Assembly: GCF_017814945.1 (NCBI RefSeq)
Contig: NZ_JAGIPX010000021.1
Span: 70,388-134,387 of the forward strand
Source: Paraburkholderia sp. LEh10
GTDB lineage: Bacteria; Pseudomonadota; Gammaproteobacteria; Burkholderiales; Burkholderiaceae
Length of the DNA: 64,000 bases
Direction: 5' to 3'
The translations under genes were made by a program, and so were the position numbers. The first letter of the stretch is position 1. Each line of letters starts with the position of its first letter. Below, in pieces: positions 32,659-41,268 of the stretch. The notes beneath the pieces were generated by a model. The model was given only the letters and a program-made list of their open reading frames with translations, was not told the DNA's origin and did no database searches.

Positions 32659-34494
32659 TCACGCCACGTGCTGCTCGTCGAGCTTCTTGCCGCCGACATG
32701 CAGCGTCGAATGCTTGCCGAACTGCTTGGACAGCAGATCGCGATATAGGCCCGGGCGGTTGCGCAGCTCTTCGGGACTGCCGTCGTCGATCACCTTGCCC
32801 TGGCTCATCACGATGATGCGATCGAAGTTGTGCAGCGTCGACAGGCGGTGCGCGATCGCGATGACCGTGCGGCCTACCATCAGACGGTCGAGCGCCTTCT
32901 GGATCGCTTCCTCGGAGGCGCTGTCGAGCGCCGACGTCGCTTCGTCGAGCAGCAGGATCGGCGAATTCTTCAGGATCGCGCGCGCAATCGCGATGCGCTG
33001 CCGCTGGCCGCCCGACAGCTTCACGCCGCGGTCGCCGACGATCGTATCGAAGCCTTCCGGCATCGCCTCGATGAAGTCCGTGCAGCGGGCGTCGCGCGCG
33101 GCGGCGATCACTTCGTCGCGCGATGCGTCCGGACGCCCGTACGCGATGTTCTCGTAGATCGTGCGGTGGAACAGCGAAATATCCTGCGGCACCAGCGCGA
33201 TCGCCCGGCGCAGGCTTTCCTGCGTGATGGTGGCGATGTCCTGGCCGTCGATCAGGATGCGTCCGCCCTGCGGTTCGTAAAAGCGCTGCAGCAGCGCGAG
33301 CACGGTCGACTTGCCCGCGCCCGACTTGCCGATCAGTCCCACGCGCTGGCCCGCCGGAATATCCAGATCGAAGTGATCGAGAATCGCGCGGCGCTTTGGA
33401 TAGGCAAACGTCAACTTGTCGAAGGTCACGCGGCCGCCTTGCGGCACCAGTTCGCCCGCGTCGTTGCGATCGGGCATGCCGTGCGGTTCGAGCAGCGTCT
33501 TCACGGCTTCGGCCAGACGCGCCACGTGCTGCGTCACGTCGACGAGCGCGACGGCCAGATCGCGCGTGCCGTGCAGAATCGTGAAGCCGAGCGAGCTGAC
33601 GAGCACGATGTCGCCGGAGGTGGCCTTGCCCTGTGTCCACAACCACAGCGCCCAGCCGAGCAGCCCCGCCGACAGCAGCGCCGTGATCACCGCATGCAGC
33701 AGCCGCAGCTTTTCCAGATACAGCAGGCTTTGCTGGCGCGCGTCCATTTCGGACTTCACGGTTGCGCCAAAGCGCTTCTGTTCGCGGAACGTCATGCCGA
33801 AGGCGCGTACGAGGCCCATGTTGCCGATCACGTCGACGAGTTCGCCGTCGACGGCGGCCGCTTTCGCCGCGAAAGTGTGATGCCGCGCCGAGCCTCGCCC
33901 GGCCAGCTTGTAGAGCACGACGGACAGCACGGCCGAACAACTCAGCAGTCCCAGTGCCATCAGCGGGTTGACCGAGACGATCATCACGATCGCACCCGCC
34001 ACGGCGATGCACGGCGGCAGCACGTTCCACGCCGTCGTATTCTCGGCTGTGTAGACCGCGTTGGCCGTCGCTGTGATCCGGCTCGCCAGCGTGCCCGGCT
34101 GCTTCTCGGCGTAATAGGTCGGCGAATGGCCGCTTAGGTACTGAAAGAGATCCTTGCGCAGGTCGCCCGTGACGGCCACGAACGTATGCGCGGCGACCCA
34201 GCCGCCGACCCGCCACAGCATATTATCGGAGGCGATCAGGCCGACGAGGATCGCGTACGCAGCCCACAGCGCCCCCGGATGATTGCGGCCGGCGGCGAGC
34301 ACGTCGATCAGATGCTTGATCGCATATTGCGACGCGAGCGCGCAGCCCACAGCGGCGAACACGCTGCACAGGACGATCAGGTGGGCGACGGGATGGCGTT
34401 GGATATAGCGGAAAAGGAACGCAAGCGGCCGGTTCGCATAGCCCGAGAGCTTTGCGTTATGGGCGTTTCGCTGGGCGATGGTCAGATGTTCCAA
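32659..34494 (-). CDS. ABC exporter half-transporter (type IV fold)
   Basis: A 611-residue fusion of an N-terminal six-helix membrane domain (about residues 35-330) and a C-terminal ATPase. Walker A is GKSGAGKST, the ABC signature is LSGGQRQR and Walker B is ILLLDEATSALD. It is similar in layout to MsbA and multidrug exporters and would work as a homodimer. The substrate cannot be read from the sequence. It stands alone, converging with otsA. Confidence 0.93.
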   Translation of the reverse strand: MEHLTIAQRNAHNAKLSGYANRPLAFLFRYIQRHPVAHLIVLCSVFAAVGCALASQYAIKHLIDVLAAGRNHPGALWAAYAILVGLIASDNMLWRVGGWVAAHTFVAVTGDLRKDLFQYLSGHSPTYYAEKQPGTLASRITATANAVYTAENTTAWNVLPPCIAVAGAIVMIVSVNPLMALGLLSCSAVLSVVLYKLAGRGSARHHTFAAKAAAVDGELVDVIGNMGLVRAFGMTFREQKRFGATVKSEMDARQQSLLYLEKLRLLHAVITALLSAGLLGWALWLWTQGKATSGDIVLVSSLGFTILHGTRDLAVALVDVTQHVARLAEAVKTLLEPHGMPDRNDAGELVPQGGRVTFDKLTFAYPKRRAILDHFDLDIPAGQRVGLIGKSGAGKSTVLALLQRFYEPQGGRILIDGQDIATITQESLRRAIALVPQDISLFHRTIYENIAYGRPDASRDEVIAAARDARCTDFIEAMPEGFDTIVGDRGVKLSGGQRQRIAIARAILKNSPILLLDEATSALDSASEEAIQKALDRLMVGRTVIAIAHRLSTLHNFDRIIVMSQGKVIDDGSPEELRNRPGLYRDLLSKQFGKHSTLHVGGKKLDEQHVA

Positions 34495-35200
34495 TTGTTC
34501 GTTTGTCGGTTTGAGTCGGGTTCAGATCGTGCAACGGCTGTGCCTGGAACGGCTCGTAACACCAGCGTAGGCCCCGCATTGTAAACATGCAAAAGCCATT
34601 TCGCATGGCGGTAAGAGCATTGGGGGCGCGATTATTTTCGCCACACGTACCGGTAAGGTTTCCCCGGCTGGACCCATCGTGGGTCAAGAGGGTTCACGCC
34701 AGCGGCGGAATATTTCAAGATATAATTACAAATTGCATACGAAACCGCCGAAGCGATGTTTCGCTCTTGCCGACGGTCATGTTTGACCATCGTCGAACGG
34801 CTTTCGGCGCCAATGCCGATGCAGGGCTCCTAATGTAGAACGTCTTTAGAAAACAAGGGTTTGCGAAGTGTTTCCCGTTTGTAACAACGTAAAGACTTTG
34901 AAATGTTCGGGGCCGGTCCGTCGGACGGGCATTGATAATGCATGCTCGGTCGGGTCAGGGAAATTCTGACAGTTTGTCAACGTCCGTTCATATGCCGCGT
35001 TTACGGCTGGAGACAGACTTTGACACAGACCAGTCTGGCGTCTTATCAAGCGATCCATCGCAGGAATTTCTCGAACGAATCAGGCTCGTGCCCGGTGCAG
35101 CCTACGCTGCGTGCCGAACCGGGCACCCTGGCGAGCAAGCGAAGTCGCTTTTACCAAACCGCAGTCTTTTTGCCTGATTTTTTACGAGGAGTTCTTCATT
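34495..35200. other. Intergenic region, ABC exporter to glycosyltransferase
   Basis: A 706-nt stretch between divergent genes, lower in GC than its surroundings. Short open frames exist, but none has a recognised product. TATAAT occurs at 34721-34726 without a good -35. An imperfect hairpin with CGACGGTCA facing TGACCATCGTCG lies at about 34771-34795. It is large enough to hold promoters and a regulatory RNA, but I cannot name one. Confidence 0.5.
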
Positions 35201-36265
35201 ATGCGAATCGCTCAAATCGCTCCGTTGCACGAGGCGGTTCCTCCCAAGCTCTACGGCGGCACCGAACGCGTGGTGTCGTACCTGACGGAAGCGCTGGTCG
35301 AGCTGGGACATGACGTGACGCTTTTTGCGAGTGGCGATTCGCAAACCTCCGCCAAGCTCGAAGCATTCTGGCCGCAGGCACTGCGTCTGGACCCGACGAT
35401 TCGCGACGTGATGGCGCCGCACATGCTGCTGCTCGAAGAAGTGCGCCGCCGCGCCGACGAATTCGACGTGCTGCACTTTCACATCGACTACTACCCGTTC
35501 TCGCTGTTCGCGCGCCAGCCGGTGCCGTTCCTGACGACGATGCACGGCCGTCTTGATCTGCCCGAACTGCAGCCCGTCTTCAACACGTTCAGCGACGTGC
35601 CCGTCGTATCGATCTCGGACAACCAGCGCCAGCCGCTGCAACAGGCCAACTGGCTGTCGACCGTGTACCACGGCCTGCCGGAAAACGTGCTCACGCCGAT
35701 TCCCAACGTCGAGCCGGGCTACCTCGCATTCCTCGGCCGCGTCTCGCCGGAGAAGGGCCTTGACCGCGCGATCCGCATCGCCGGCCAGGCAGGCATGAAG
35801 CTCAAGGTCGCCGCCAAGATCGACAAGGCCGACCGCGCCTATTACGAAGAAGTGATCAAGCCGCTGATGGCGCTGCCGCACGTCGAGTACATCGGCGAAA
35901 TCGGCGAAGCCGAAAAGCGCGAGTTCCTCGGCAACGCGCACGCACTGGTGTTCCCGATCGACTGGCCGGAGCCGTTTGGTCTGGTGATGATCGAGGCGAT
36001 GGCGTGCGGCACGCCCGTGATCGCATTCAAGCGCGGCTCGGTGCCGGAAGTGATCGAAAACGGTGTGTCGGGCTTCGTCGTCGAAGACGAAATCAGCGCT
36101 GTCGCCGCCGTCAAGCGTCTCGATCAACTGCCGCGCGCGCAGGTGCGCAAGGCATTCGAAGCGCGCTTCTCGTCGAAGGTGATGGCGCAGAACTATCTGG
36201 CGACGTACGAAGAGCTGCTGCGCGCGAAGCGCCGTACGGTGCTGCGCGAAGTCAACGCAGGCTGA
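35201..36265 (+). CDS. Glycosyltransferase family 4
   Basis: A 354-residue GT-B glycosyltransferase. The N-terminus reads MRIAQIAPLHEAVPPKLYGG. The donor-binding C-domain has YLAFLGRVSPEKGLDRAI and the EX7E-type motif PEPFGLVMIEAMACGTP. It transfers a sugar from a nucleotide donor, but the acceptor is unknown. GAGGAG precedes the ATG. It stands alone, followed by a strong terminator. A role in surface or storage glycan is possible, and the neighbours do not decide it. Confidence 0.92.
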   Translation: MRIAQIAPLHEAVPPKLYGGTERVVSYLTEALVELGHDVTLFASGDSQTSAKLEAFWPQALRLDPTIRDVMAPHMLLLEEVRRRADEFDVLHFHIDYYPFSLFARQPVPFLTTMHGRLDLPELQPVFNTFSDVPVVSISDNQRQPLQQANWLSTVYHGLPENVLTPIPNVEPGYLAFLGRVSPEKGLDRAIRIAGQAGMKLKVAAKIDKADRAYYEEVIKPLMALPHVEYIGEIGEAEKREFLGNAHALVFPIDWPEPFGLVMIEAMACGTPVIAFKRGSVPEVIENGVSGFVVEDEISAVAAVKRLDQLPRAQVRKAFEARFSSKVMAQNYLATYEELLRAKRRTVLREVNAG

Positions 36266-36332
36266 TCGCCGCTGTCGAGGGGCCGTTAACGGCGCGCTCG
36301 CAAGCGTCCATTGCGGCCTTCGAAAGTCACGA

Positions 36333-36370
36333 CAACGCCCCGCATGTGTCGAACATGCGGGGCGTTGTTG
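36333..36370 (+). terminator. Terminator after the glycosyltransferase
   Basis: CAACGCCCCGCATGT and ACATGCGGGGCGTTG form a 15-bp stem, followed by a short T-rich stretch (TTGC, then ATTTG). Confidence 0.85.
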
Positions 36371-36517
36371 CATTTGCGCTGCACGTCGATGCACGACGGC
36401 GACTCAATGAGCCGAAAGTGTGCATTCCCGTGCCTTCAACCGTGAGACGAATCCGTAATATCCCTATAATGGCCGTGCCGCAAATCCGGCGCGGCCCGTC
36501 GATATGAGGAGAGTGCT

Positions 36518-37375
36518 TTGGCGAGAACGAAACAGACGCGAGCGAGCGCGGCGCCAGGCGCCGGCACGATGTTCGCGCTTCGCGCCATCGGTCTCGTAAT
36601 CCTGGCTCGCTGGCTCTTTTCGATGGGCGATATGGAGCCGCTGACGGCGCTTCAGGCGATGGCGTCGTCACCGTGGGCGTGCATCAATCTCGTCTTCCTG
36701 TTTCTGTTGATCTTTCTGCCCGGCGCGAAGGCGCGAGCCGAGCGGCCGTTCCATCCGCTGCCCCAGTGGCTTCGCCAGGCGCTGCGCCTGTTCGCTTTTC
36801 TCGGCCTGCTGTTCGCCGTCTGGTCGGTCGGCGCGTTCGTGTGGGCGGCGGGCTGGCGGCGCGCGTTCAACGCGGTCGCCGCGACCAATGGCTGGCTGAT
36901 CGCCGCGCCGACGCTGTATGCCGTCGTCGTCTGGATCTGCCGGCCGCGCGCGCTGTGGCGCACGAATATCGCCGCACGCCGCTTCGCGATCGGCCGCTAT
37001 GCGATTTCGGTCGACGCCGTCACGCGTACGGCGATCGTCTGGGCTGAGAGCCGCAAGGTCGGCCAATACGACGCGCGTGAACTCTCGTTGCGCTGGCCCG
37101 ACGTCGCGCGGGGCACGGCAGGAGTCGTGCGCGCGGCGCCCACAGTCGATCTTTCCGGCGCGCAGCCGGCAACGATGCCGCCCATCGCGAACGGCCACAC
37201 GACGCTCGAGCGCGCGGGCGTCGGCGGCCTGCTGCGCCGCCCGCAGGTCGAGTTAATGTGGGATTCGCCTGCCGCCGCGGGCCATAACCGGCAAACCGTA
37301 TTCCGCGCGGTGCTTTCGACGGAAGGCGATCGAGTCGCAGCGAGGGCGCTCGACGCCAGCCTCCGCCAGGCTTGA
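36518..37375 (+). CDS. Uncharacterised membrane protein
   Basis: A 285-residue protein of unknown function with four hydrophobic segments in its first 150 residues (for example LVFLFLLIFLPGAKARAE, and LFAFLGLLFAVWSVGAFVWA). A soluble C-terminal half follows. It starts with TTG at 36518 behind GAGGAGAG. The ATG 14 nt earlier is in another frame and gives an Arg-rich peptide. I do not recognise the family. The C-terminal half may be a cytoplasmic domain (residues 150-285). Confidence 0.8.
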   Translation: MARTKQTRASAAPGAGTMFALRAIGLVILARWLFSMGDMEPLTALQAMASSPWACINLVFLFLLIFLPGAKARAERPFHPLPQWLRQALRLFAFLGLLFAVWSVGAFVWAAGWRRAFNAVAATNGWLIAAPTLYAVVVWICRPRALWRTNIAARRFAIGRYAISVDAVTRTAIVWAESRKVGQYDARELSLRWPDVARGTAGVVRAAPTVDLSGAQPATMPPIANGHTTLERAGVGGLLRRPQVELMWDSPAAAGHNRQTVFRAVLSTEGDRVAARALDASLRQA

Positions 37376-37457
37376 GCCTTCCCGCGTGCGGCGTCAGCCC
37401 GCACAGTCGCCGTCTTTCCGCGGAATCAACCGCTTCGCATCGTTCACGGAGGTGTCC

Positions 37458-37914
37458 ATGCTGATTCGCTGGTTGCTGGCCGCTGTTCATCTGCTGGGTT
37501 ATGGGTTCGCGCGCGTCAATCATCGCGCGCACACGGGCGCTGCGCCGGCTCTCCGGGCAGGCGGATTTGTCGCGCGTCTTTCTCGCGGATAACGGTTGGG
37601 GTGTCACGGCCGTCATTCTGATCGTCACGGGCTTGATGCGCGTGTTCGGCGGATTGGAGAAGGGCGCGGATTACTATCTTCACGAACCGCTCTTTCATAT
37701 CAAGATGGCGGCGCTCGTGCTGATCCTGATTCTCGAAGTCGCGCCGATGATGACGCTGATCCGCTGGCGTATCGCCGAAAGGAAAGGCGATACGCCGGAC
37801 CTGTCGCGCGCCGGACGCTTTGCGCGCATCGGCCATTGGCAATCCATTCTGCTGGTCGTAATGGTCTTTGCCGCGTCGGGCATGGCGCGCGGCGTCGGGG
37901 CGAGTACGTCCTGA
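37458..37914 (+). pseudogene. Frameshifted DUF2214-family membrane protein
   Basis: The start MLIRWLLAAVHLLGYGFA (37458, behind ACGGAGGTG) and the rest (IARTRALRRLSGQADLSRVF, then LEKGADYYLHEPLFHIKMAA) are in different frames. The break falls in the run GCGCGCG at about 37509-37518. One more CG unit there would restore a continuous ~152-residue protein of four helices. DUF2214 proteins have unknown function. It could be a true loss, a phase-variable repeat or a sequencing error. Confidence 0.75.
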
Positions 37915-38081
37915 TTCGTGCCGGCGCTGTCGGCGAGGCCACGGGACGCCGCCGGCAGTGCGGCGGACGGCGAGGGTGACGCGTGTGCCGATCCGTTTGA
38001 GCGAAGCGAACGCGGATATGCAACGAGATCGGGGATGCCGCGAAGCAAGCGGCAAAGAAGCAAAAGCGAAGGCAAAAGAAA

Positions 38082-38109
38082 AAGGCCCGAACGTTTCCGT
38101 CCGGGCCTT
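38082..38109 (-). terminator. Terminator of tRNA-Val
   Basis: AAGGCCCG (38082-38089) pairs with CGGGCCTT (38102-38109), extended by ACG/CGT. On the minus strand it is followed by T-rich sequence, 15 nt after the tRNA. Confidence 0.8.
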
Positions 38110-38123
38110 CTTTTCTTCGAATC

Positions 38124-38198
38124 TGGTGGGTAGTACTGGGATCGAACCAGTGACCCCTGCCGTGTGAAGGCAGTGCTCTACCGCTGAGCTAACCACCC
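38124..38198 (-). tRNA. tRNA-Val (CAC)
   Basis: A 75-nt minus-strand cloverleaf with acceptor GGGTGGT and encoded CCA. The anticodon loop TTCACAC gives anticodon CAC. Confidence 0.95.
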
Positions 38199-38210
38199 GA
38201 AGAGCTGTGC

Positions 38211-38239
38211 ATTATGTCAGGTCTTTTCGGCTTCGACAA
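38211..38239 (-). promoter_or_regulatory. Promoter of tRNA-Val
   Basis: On the minus strand, TTGTCG (38239-38234) and CATAAT (38216-38211) are 17 nt apart, just upstream of the tRNA and directly behind the dnaQ stop codon. Confidence 0.7.
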
Positions 38240-38246
38240 GTACTTT

Positions 38247-38996
38247 TTAAGCGATTTGCGTATCGGCGGTTGCCGATGCGTCTTCCGCCATGGGCTGCAT
38301 GCGCCATACGCTGGTTCCCTTCAGCGACTTGTCGAGCCCGTCGAGCAGCGCTTCATGTTCGGCGAGCTCATCGTCGGTGGCGGGGAGCACGATGAGTTCG
38401 AGCGTGTCGAGCTTCACGCCTTTCGCGCCCCCGGCGCCACCCGACGCCGCTTCGCCGATCATGTCGATTACGAGGCTTTCCTGGCCGCGCGTCATCGCGA
38501 GGTACACCTCGGCGAGCAGTTCCGAGTCGAGCAACGCGCCGTGCAGCGTCCGGTGCGCGTTGCTGATGCCGAAGCGGTCGCACAGCGCGTCGAGCGAGTT
38601 GCGCTTGCCGGGGAACATCGACTTCGCCCGCACGAGCGTATCGATCACCTCGCCGCAATGCTCGGTGAACGGCGGCAGACCGAGCAGCGAGAACTCGGCA
38701 TCGAGAAAGCCGATATCGAACGGCGCGTTGTGAATGATGATTTCCGCGTCCTTGACGAAATCGCGCAGCGCGTCGGCGATTTCCGCGAACTTCGGCTTGT
38801 CGCTCAGGAACTCTGTCGTCAGGCCGTGGACGGCCAGCGCGCCCGGGTCGCTGTCGCGCTCGGGGTTGACATAAAAGTGCAGGTTGTTGCCCGTCAGCCG
38901 GCGATTGATCAGCTCGACGCAGCCAATTTCGATGATGCGGTCGCCGCTTCTCGCATTCAGTCCCGTCGTTTCCGTATCGAGGATAATTTGACGCAT
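38247..38996 (-). CDS. dnaQ: DNA polymerase III epsilon subunit
   Basis: A 249-residue proofreading 3'-5' exonuclease. The DEDDh motifs are present: DTETTGLNA, NAPFDIGFLD and HGALLDSELLA. The C-terminal tail would bind the alpha subunit. It is the last gene of a minus-strand run, after the methyltransferase and rnhA, an order often seen in proteobacteria. Confidence 0.96.
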   Translation of the reverse strand: MRQIILDTETTGLNARSGDRIIEIGCVELINRRLTGNNLHFYVNPERDSDPGALAVHGLTTEFLSDKPKFAEIADALRDFVKDAEIIIHNAPFDIGFLDAEFSLLGLPPFTEHCGEVIDTLVRAKSMFPGKRNSLDALCDRFGISNAHRTLHGALLDSELLAEVYLAMTRGQESLVIDMIGEAASGGAGGAKGVKLDTLELIVLPATDDELAEHEALLDGLDKSLKGTSVWRMQPMAEDASATADTQIA

Positions 38997-39043
38997 GTCG
39001 GAGTTTGTCTGCCTGTGTTGATGCGTGTAAAAGCTGGAAGCCG

Positions 39044-39490
39044 TCAGAGATCGGAGAGGCTCGCTACGCCGCGATTCGCGAGTTCATCGGCGCGTTCGTT
39101 CTCCGGGTGACCCGCGTGGCCCCGGACCCAGCGCCACTCCAGTTCATGCTGCTGCGCGAGCGCGTCGAGCCGTTTCCAGAGGTCGGCGTTCTTCACGGGC
39201 GCCTTCGCCGCCGTCATCCAGTTTTTCTTCTTCCAGCCGTGGATCCATTCGCTGATGCCTTTCTGGACATACTGGGAATCCGTGTGCACGACGGCTTTGC
39301 ATGGGCGCTTCAGCGCTTCGAGCGCGGCGATCACGGCCATCAGTTCCATCCGGTTGTTCGTCGTGTTCGCTTCGCCGCCGAACAGCTCTTTTTCCTGCGC
39401 GCCATAGCGCAGCAGCGCGCCCCAGCCGCCGGGGCCGGGATTGCCCTTGCAGGCTCCGTCGGTGAAAATTTCGATCTGGTCAGAACTCAT
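39044..39490 (-). CDS. rnhA: Ribonuclease HI
   Basis: A 148-residue nuclease that cuts the RNA strand of RNA-DNA hybrids. The active-site residues appear in FTDGACKGNPGPGG, NNRMELMAV, HTDSQYV and NERADELANRG. The start at 39490 overlaps the stop of the methyltransferase gene by 4 nt (ATGA), so the two are likely coupled. Confidence 0.97.
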   Translation of the reverse strand: MSSDQIEIFTDGACKGNPGPGGWGALLRYGAQEKELFGGEANTTNNRMELMAVIAALEALKRPCKAVVHTDSQYVQKGISEWIHGWKKKNWMTAAKAPVKNADLWKRLDALAQQHELEWRWVRGHAGHPENERADELANRGVASLSDL

Positions 39491-40302
39491 TGTGTGTTGT
39501 TGCGTGTATTGGGCGTGGCGGCGGGGGTGAGGCCGGCCGCCAGCACCGGCTTCTTGACTTTCAGCGGACCGACGAGGCGCATGCCGCGCACGCGCTTGAT
39601 CGCAGTAACCATGTAGACGGCGCCGAAGATCGGCCACCAGCGGTCGCCGGCCGCTTCCATGAATTGATAGCGCGACAGCCATTTTTCGCCGACGAGGGGC
39701 GGACGATAGCAGCCGAAGCGGCCGCGATCAAGGTCGAAGCCGAGCAGCTTGATCCAGTCCTTGAGGCGGGTGAATGCGATCAGATCGTGCGCCGCGGGCA
39801 CGAACGGTCGGTCCGCGACCTTGCCGAACGACTGCCGCGCGCCCCACAGCGACAGCGAATTGAAACCCAGGATGATCAACTGGCCTTCCGGCATCAGCAC
39901 ACGTTCGGCCTCGCGCAACAGCCGGTGCGGGTCGTGCGTGAACTCCAGCGTATGGGGCATCACGATCAGGTCGACGCTTTGAGCCTCGAACGGCAAGTCG
40001 AGCAGATCGCACCAGACGGCGCTGCGTCCCGGCGGCGCGTGGCGCTCGGACTGGCCGCCCGCGCCGCCGCGCGGAAACGTATACGGTGCGCTCGCGCCGC
40101 TCTCGGCGTCGAGCACGAGCCCGCGGCAGGGCATCCGGTTCTCGCGCAGCGCGTCGAGCTGTGGCAGACCCAGCTGCAGCGCGTGATAGCCGAACACGTC
40201 GGACACGACGCGGTCGAGCTGCGCCTGCTCCCACTCCAACACATAGCGACCGGGAGGGGAGTGGGTCCAGGCCGGCCAGTCTATAATCGATCGGTCAGAC
40301 AT
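39487..40302 (-). CDS. SAM-dependent methyltransferase
   Basis: A 271-residue class I methyltransferase-like protein. The late motif text VDLIVMPHTLEFTHDPHRLLREAERVLMPEG is recognisable in its pieces; the usual GxGxG of motif I is replaced by LDAESGASAP, so SAM binding may be altered. The gene commonly sits beside rnhA and gloB in beta-proteobacteria, but the substrate is unknown. The start at 40302 (MSDRSIIDW) was preferred to 40365, which would overlap gloB. Confidence 0.85.
   Translation of the reverse strand: MSDRSIIDWPAWTHSPPGRYVLEWEQAQLDRVVSDVFGYHALQLGLPQLDALRENRMPCRGLVLDAESGASAPYTFPRGGAGGQSERHAPPGRSAVWCDLLDLPFEAQSVDLIVMPHTLEFTHDPHRLLREAERVLMPEGQLIILGFNSLSLWGARQSFGKVADRPFVPAAHDLIAFTRLKDWIKLLGFDLDRGRFGCYRPPLVGEKWLSRYQFMEAAGDRWWPIFGAVYMVTAIKRVRGMRLVGPLKVKKPVLAAGLTPAATPNTRNNTQ
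40282..40287 (+). promoter_or_regulatory. Possible -10 element for gloB
   Basis: TATAAT sits 35 nt before the gloB ATG, inside the first codons of the divergent methyltransferase gene. No good -35 box was found at the right distance. Confidence 0.4.
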
Positions 40303-40321
40303 GTTGAAGAATGCGTCGCCT

Positions 40322-41113
40322 ATGAATTCGCTCGAGTACGTCCCTGTCCCGGCGTTTGATGACAATTACATCTGGGTCGTGTCGGACGGCCGCCATGCCG
40401 TGGCCGTCGATCCGGGCGACGCCGCCCCGGTCAAGGCCTATCTGGCAAAACGGGGATGGCGGCTGAACGCTATTTTACTCACCCACCATCATGCCGACCA
40501 CGTCGGCGGAGTGGCCGATCTGCTGGATGGCCAGCTTGTACCCGTCTACGGCCCCGCCGCAGAAGCGATTCCGTATCTGACCACGCGTCTTGAACAGGGC
40601 GATACGGTGCATATCGACGCGCCATCGCTCGATTTCACAATTCTGGATGTGCCCGGACATACGAGTGGCCATATAGCGTACTTCCAGGCGGCCGACCCGC
40701 GCGGCACGCCTCACGTGTTCTGCGGCGACACGCTGTTCGCCTGCGGCTGCGGGCGTCTGTTCGAAGGCACGCCCGCGCAGATGCTCAAATCACTCGACGC
40801 GCTCGCCGCGCTGCCGGGAGAAACGCAAGTGCATTGCGCGCACGAATACACACTGTCGAACATCCGCTTCGCGCTCGCTTGCGAGCCGGGCAACGCGAAG
40901 CTGCAAGCGTGGCGCGACGAAGCGACGGCCCTGCGCGCGCGCGAGGTTCCGACGCTGCCCACGACGATCGCCCACGAGCGCGACGTCAACCCGTTTTTGC
41001 GCGCGGGCGAGCCGGCCGTTCAGGCGACGCTCGCCGAGCAGTTGCACGAGACGGTGCCCGACCGGCTGACCGCTTTCACGCTGATGCGCGAATGGAAGAA
41101 CAGGTTCCGCTAA
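40322..41113 (+). CDS. gloB: Hydroxyacylglutathione hydrolase (glyoxalase II)
   Basis: A 263-residue metallo-beta-lactamase-fold enzyme that hydrolyses S-lactoylglutathione in methylglyoxal detoxification. The metal motif THHHADHVGG and the later residues in VPGHTSGHIAYF and CGDTLFACGCGRLFEG are intact. The start at 40322 (MNSLEYVPVPAFDDNYIW) matches the family. It is divergent from the methyltransferase gene, with start codons 20 nt apart. Confidence 0.96.
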   Translation: MNSLEYVPVPAFDDNYIWVVSDGRHAVAVDPGDAAPVKAYLAKRGWRLNAILLTHHHADHVGGVADLLDGQLVPVYGPAAEAIPYLTTRLEQGDTVHIDAPSLDFTILDVPGHTSGHIAYFQAADPRGTPHVFCGDTLFACGCGRLFEGTPAQMLKSLDALAALPGETQVHCAHEYTLSNIRFALACEPGNAKLQAWRDEATALRAREVPTLPTTIAHERDVNPFLRAGEPAVQATLAEQLHETVPDRLTAFTLMREWKNRFR

Positions 41114-41268
41114 CCTGGGAGCGTATGGGGGTATGCTCACCCGAATCGTAGAAAGAAACGCCAAGCCTCAGATTTGGCTACGTTTTTCACATTATTCTGA
41201 TTGACGGAAACGGCGCACTTTCGTACTATCGGCTGCAAATTCCAGCCCCTTTGGAAGCCGAGACGTTC

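Noticed and set aside
34587..34838. Possible 83-residue ORF
   Set aside because: No ribosome-binding site, no family and atypical composition. Most likely chance.
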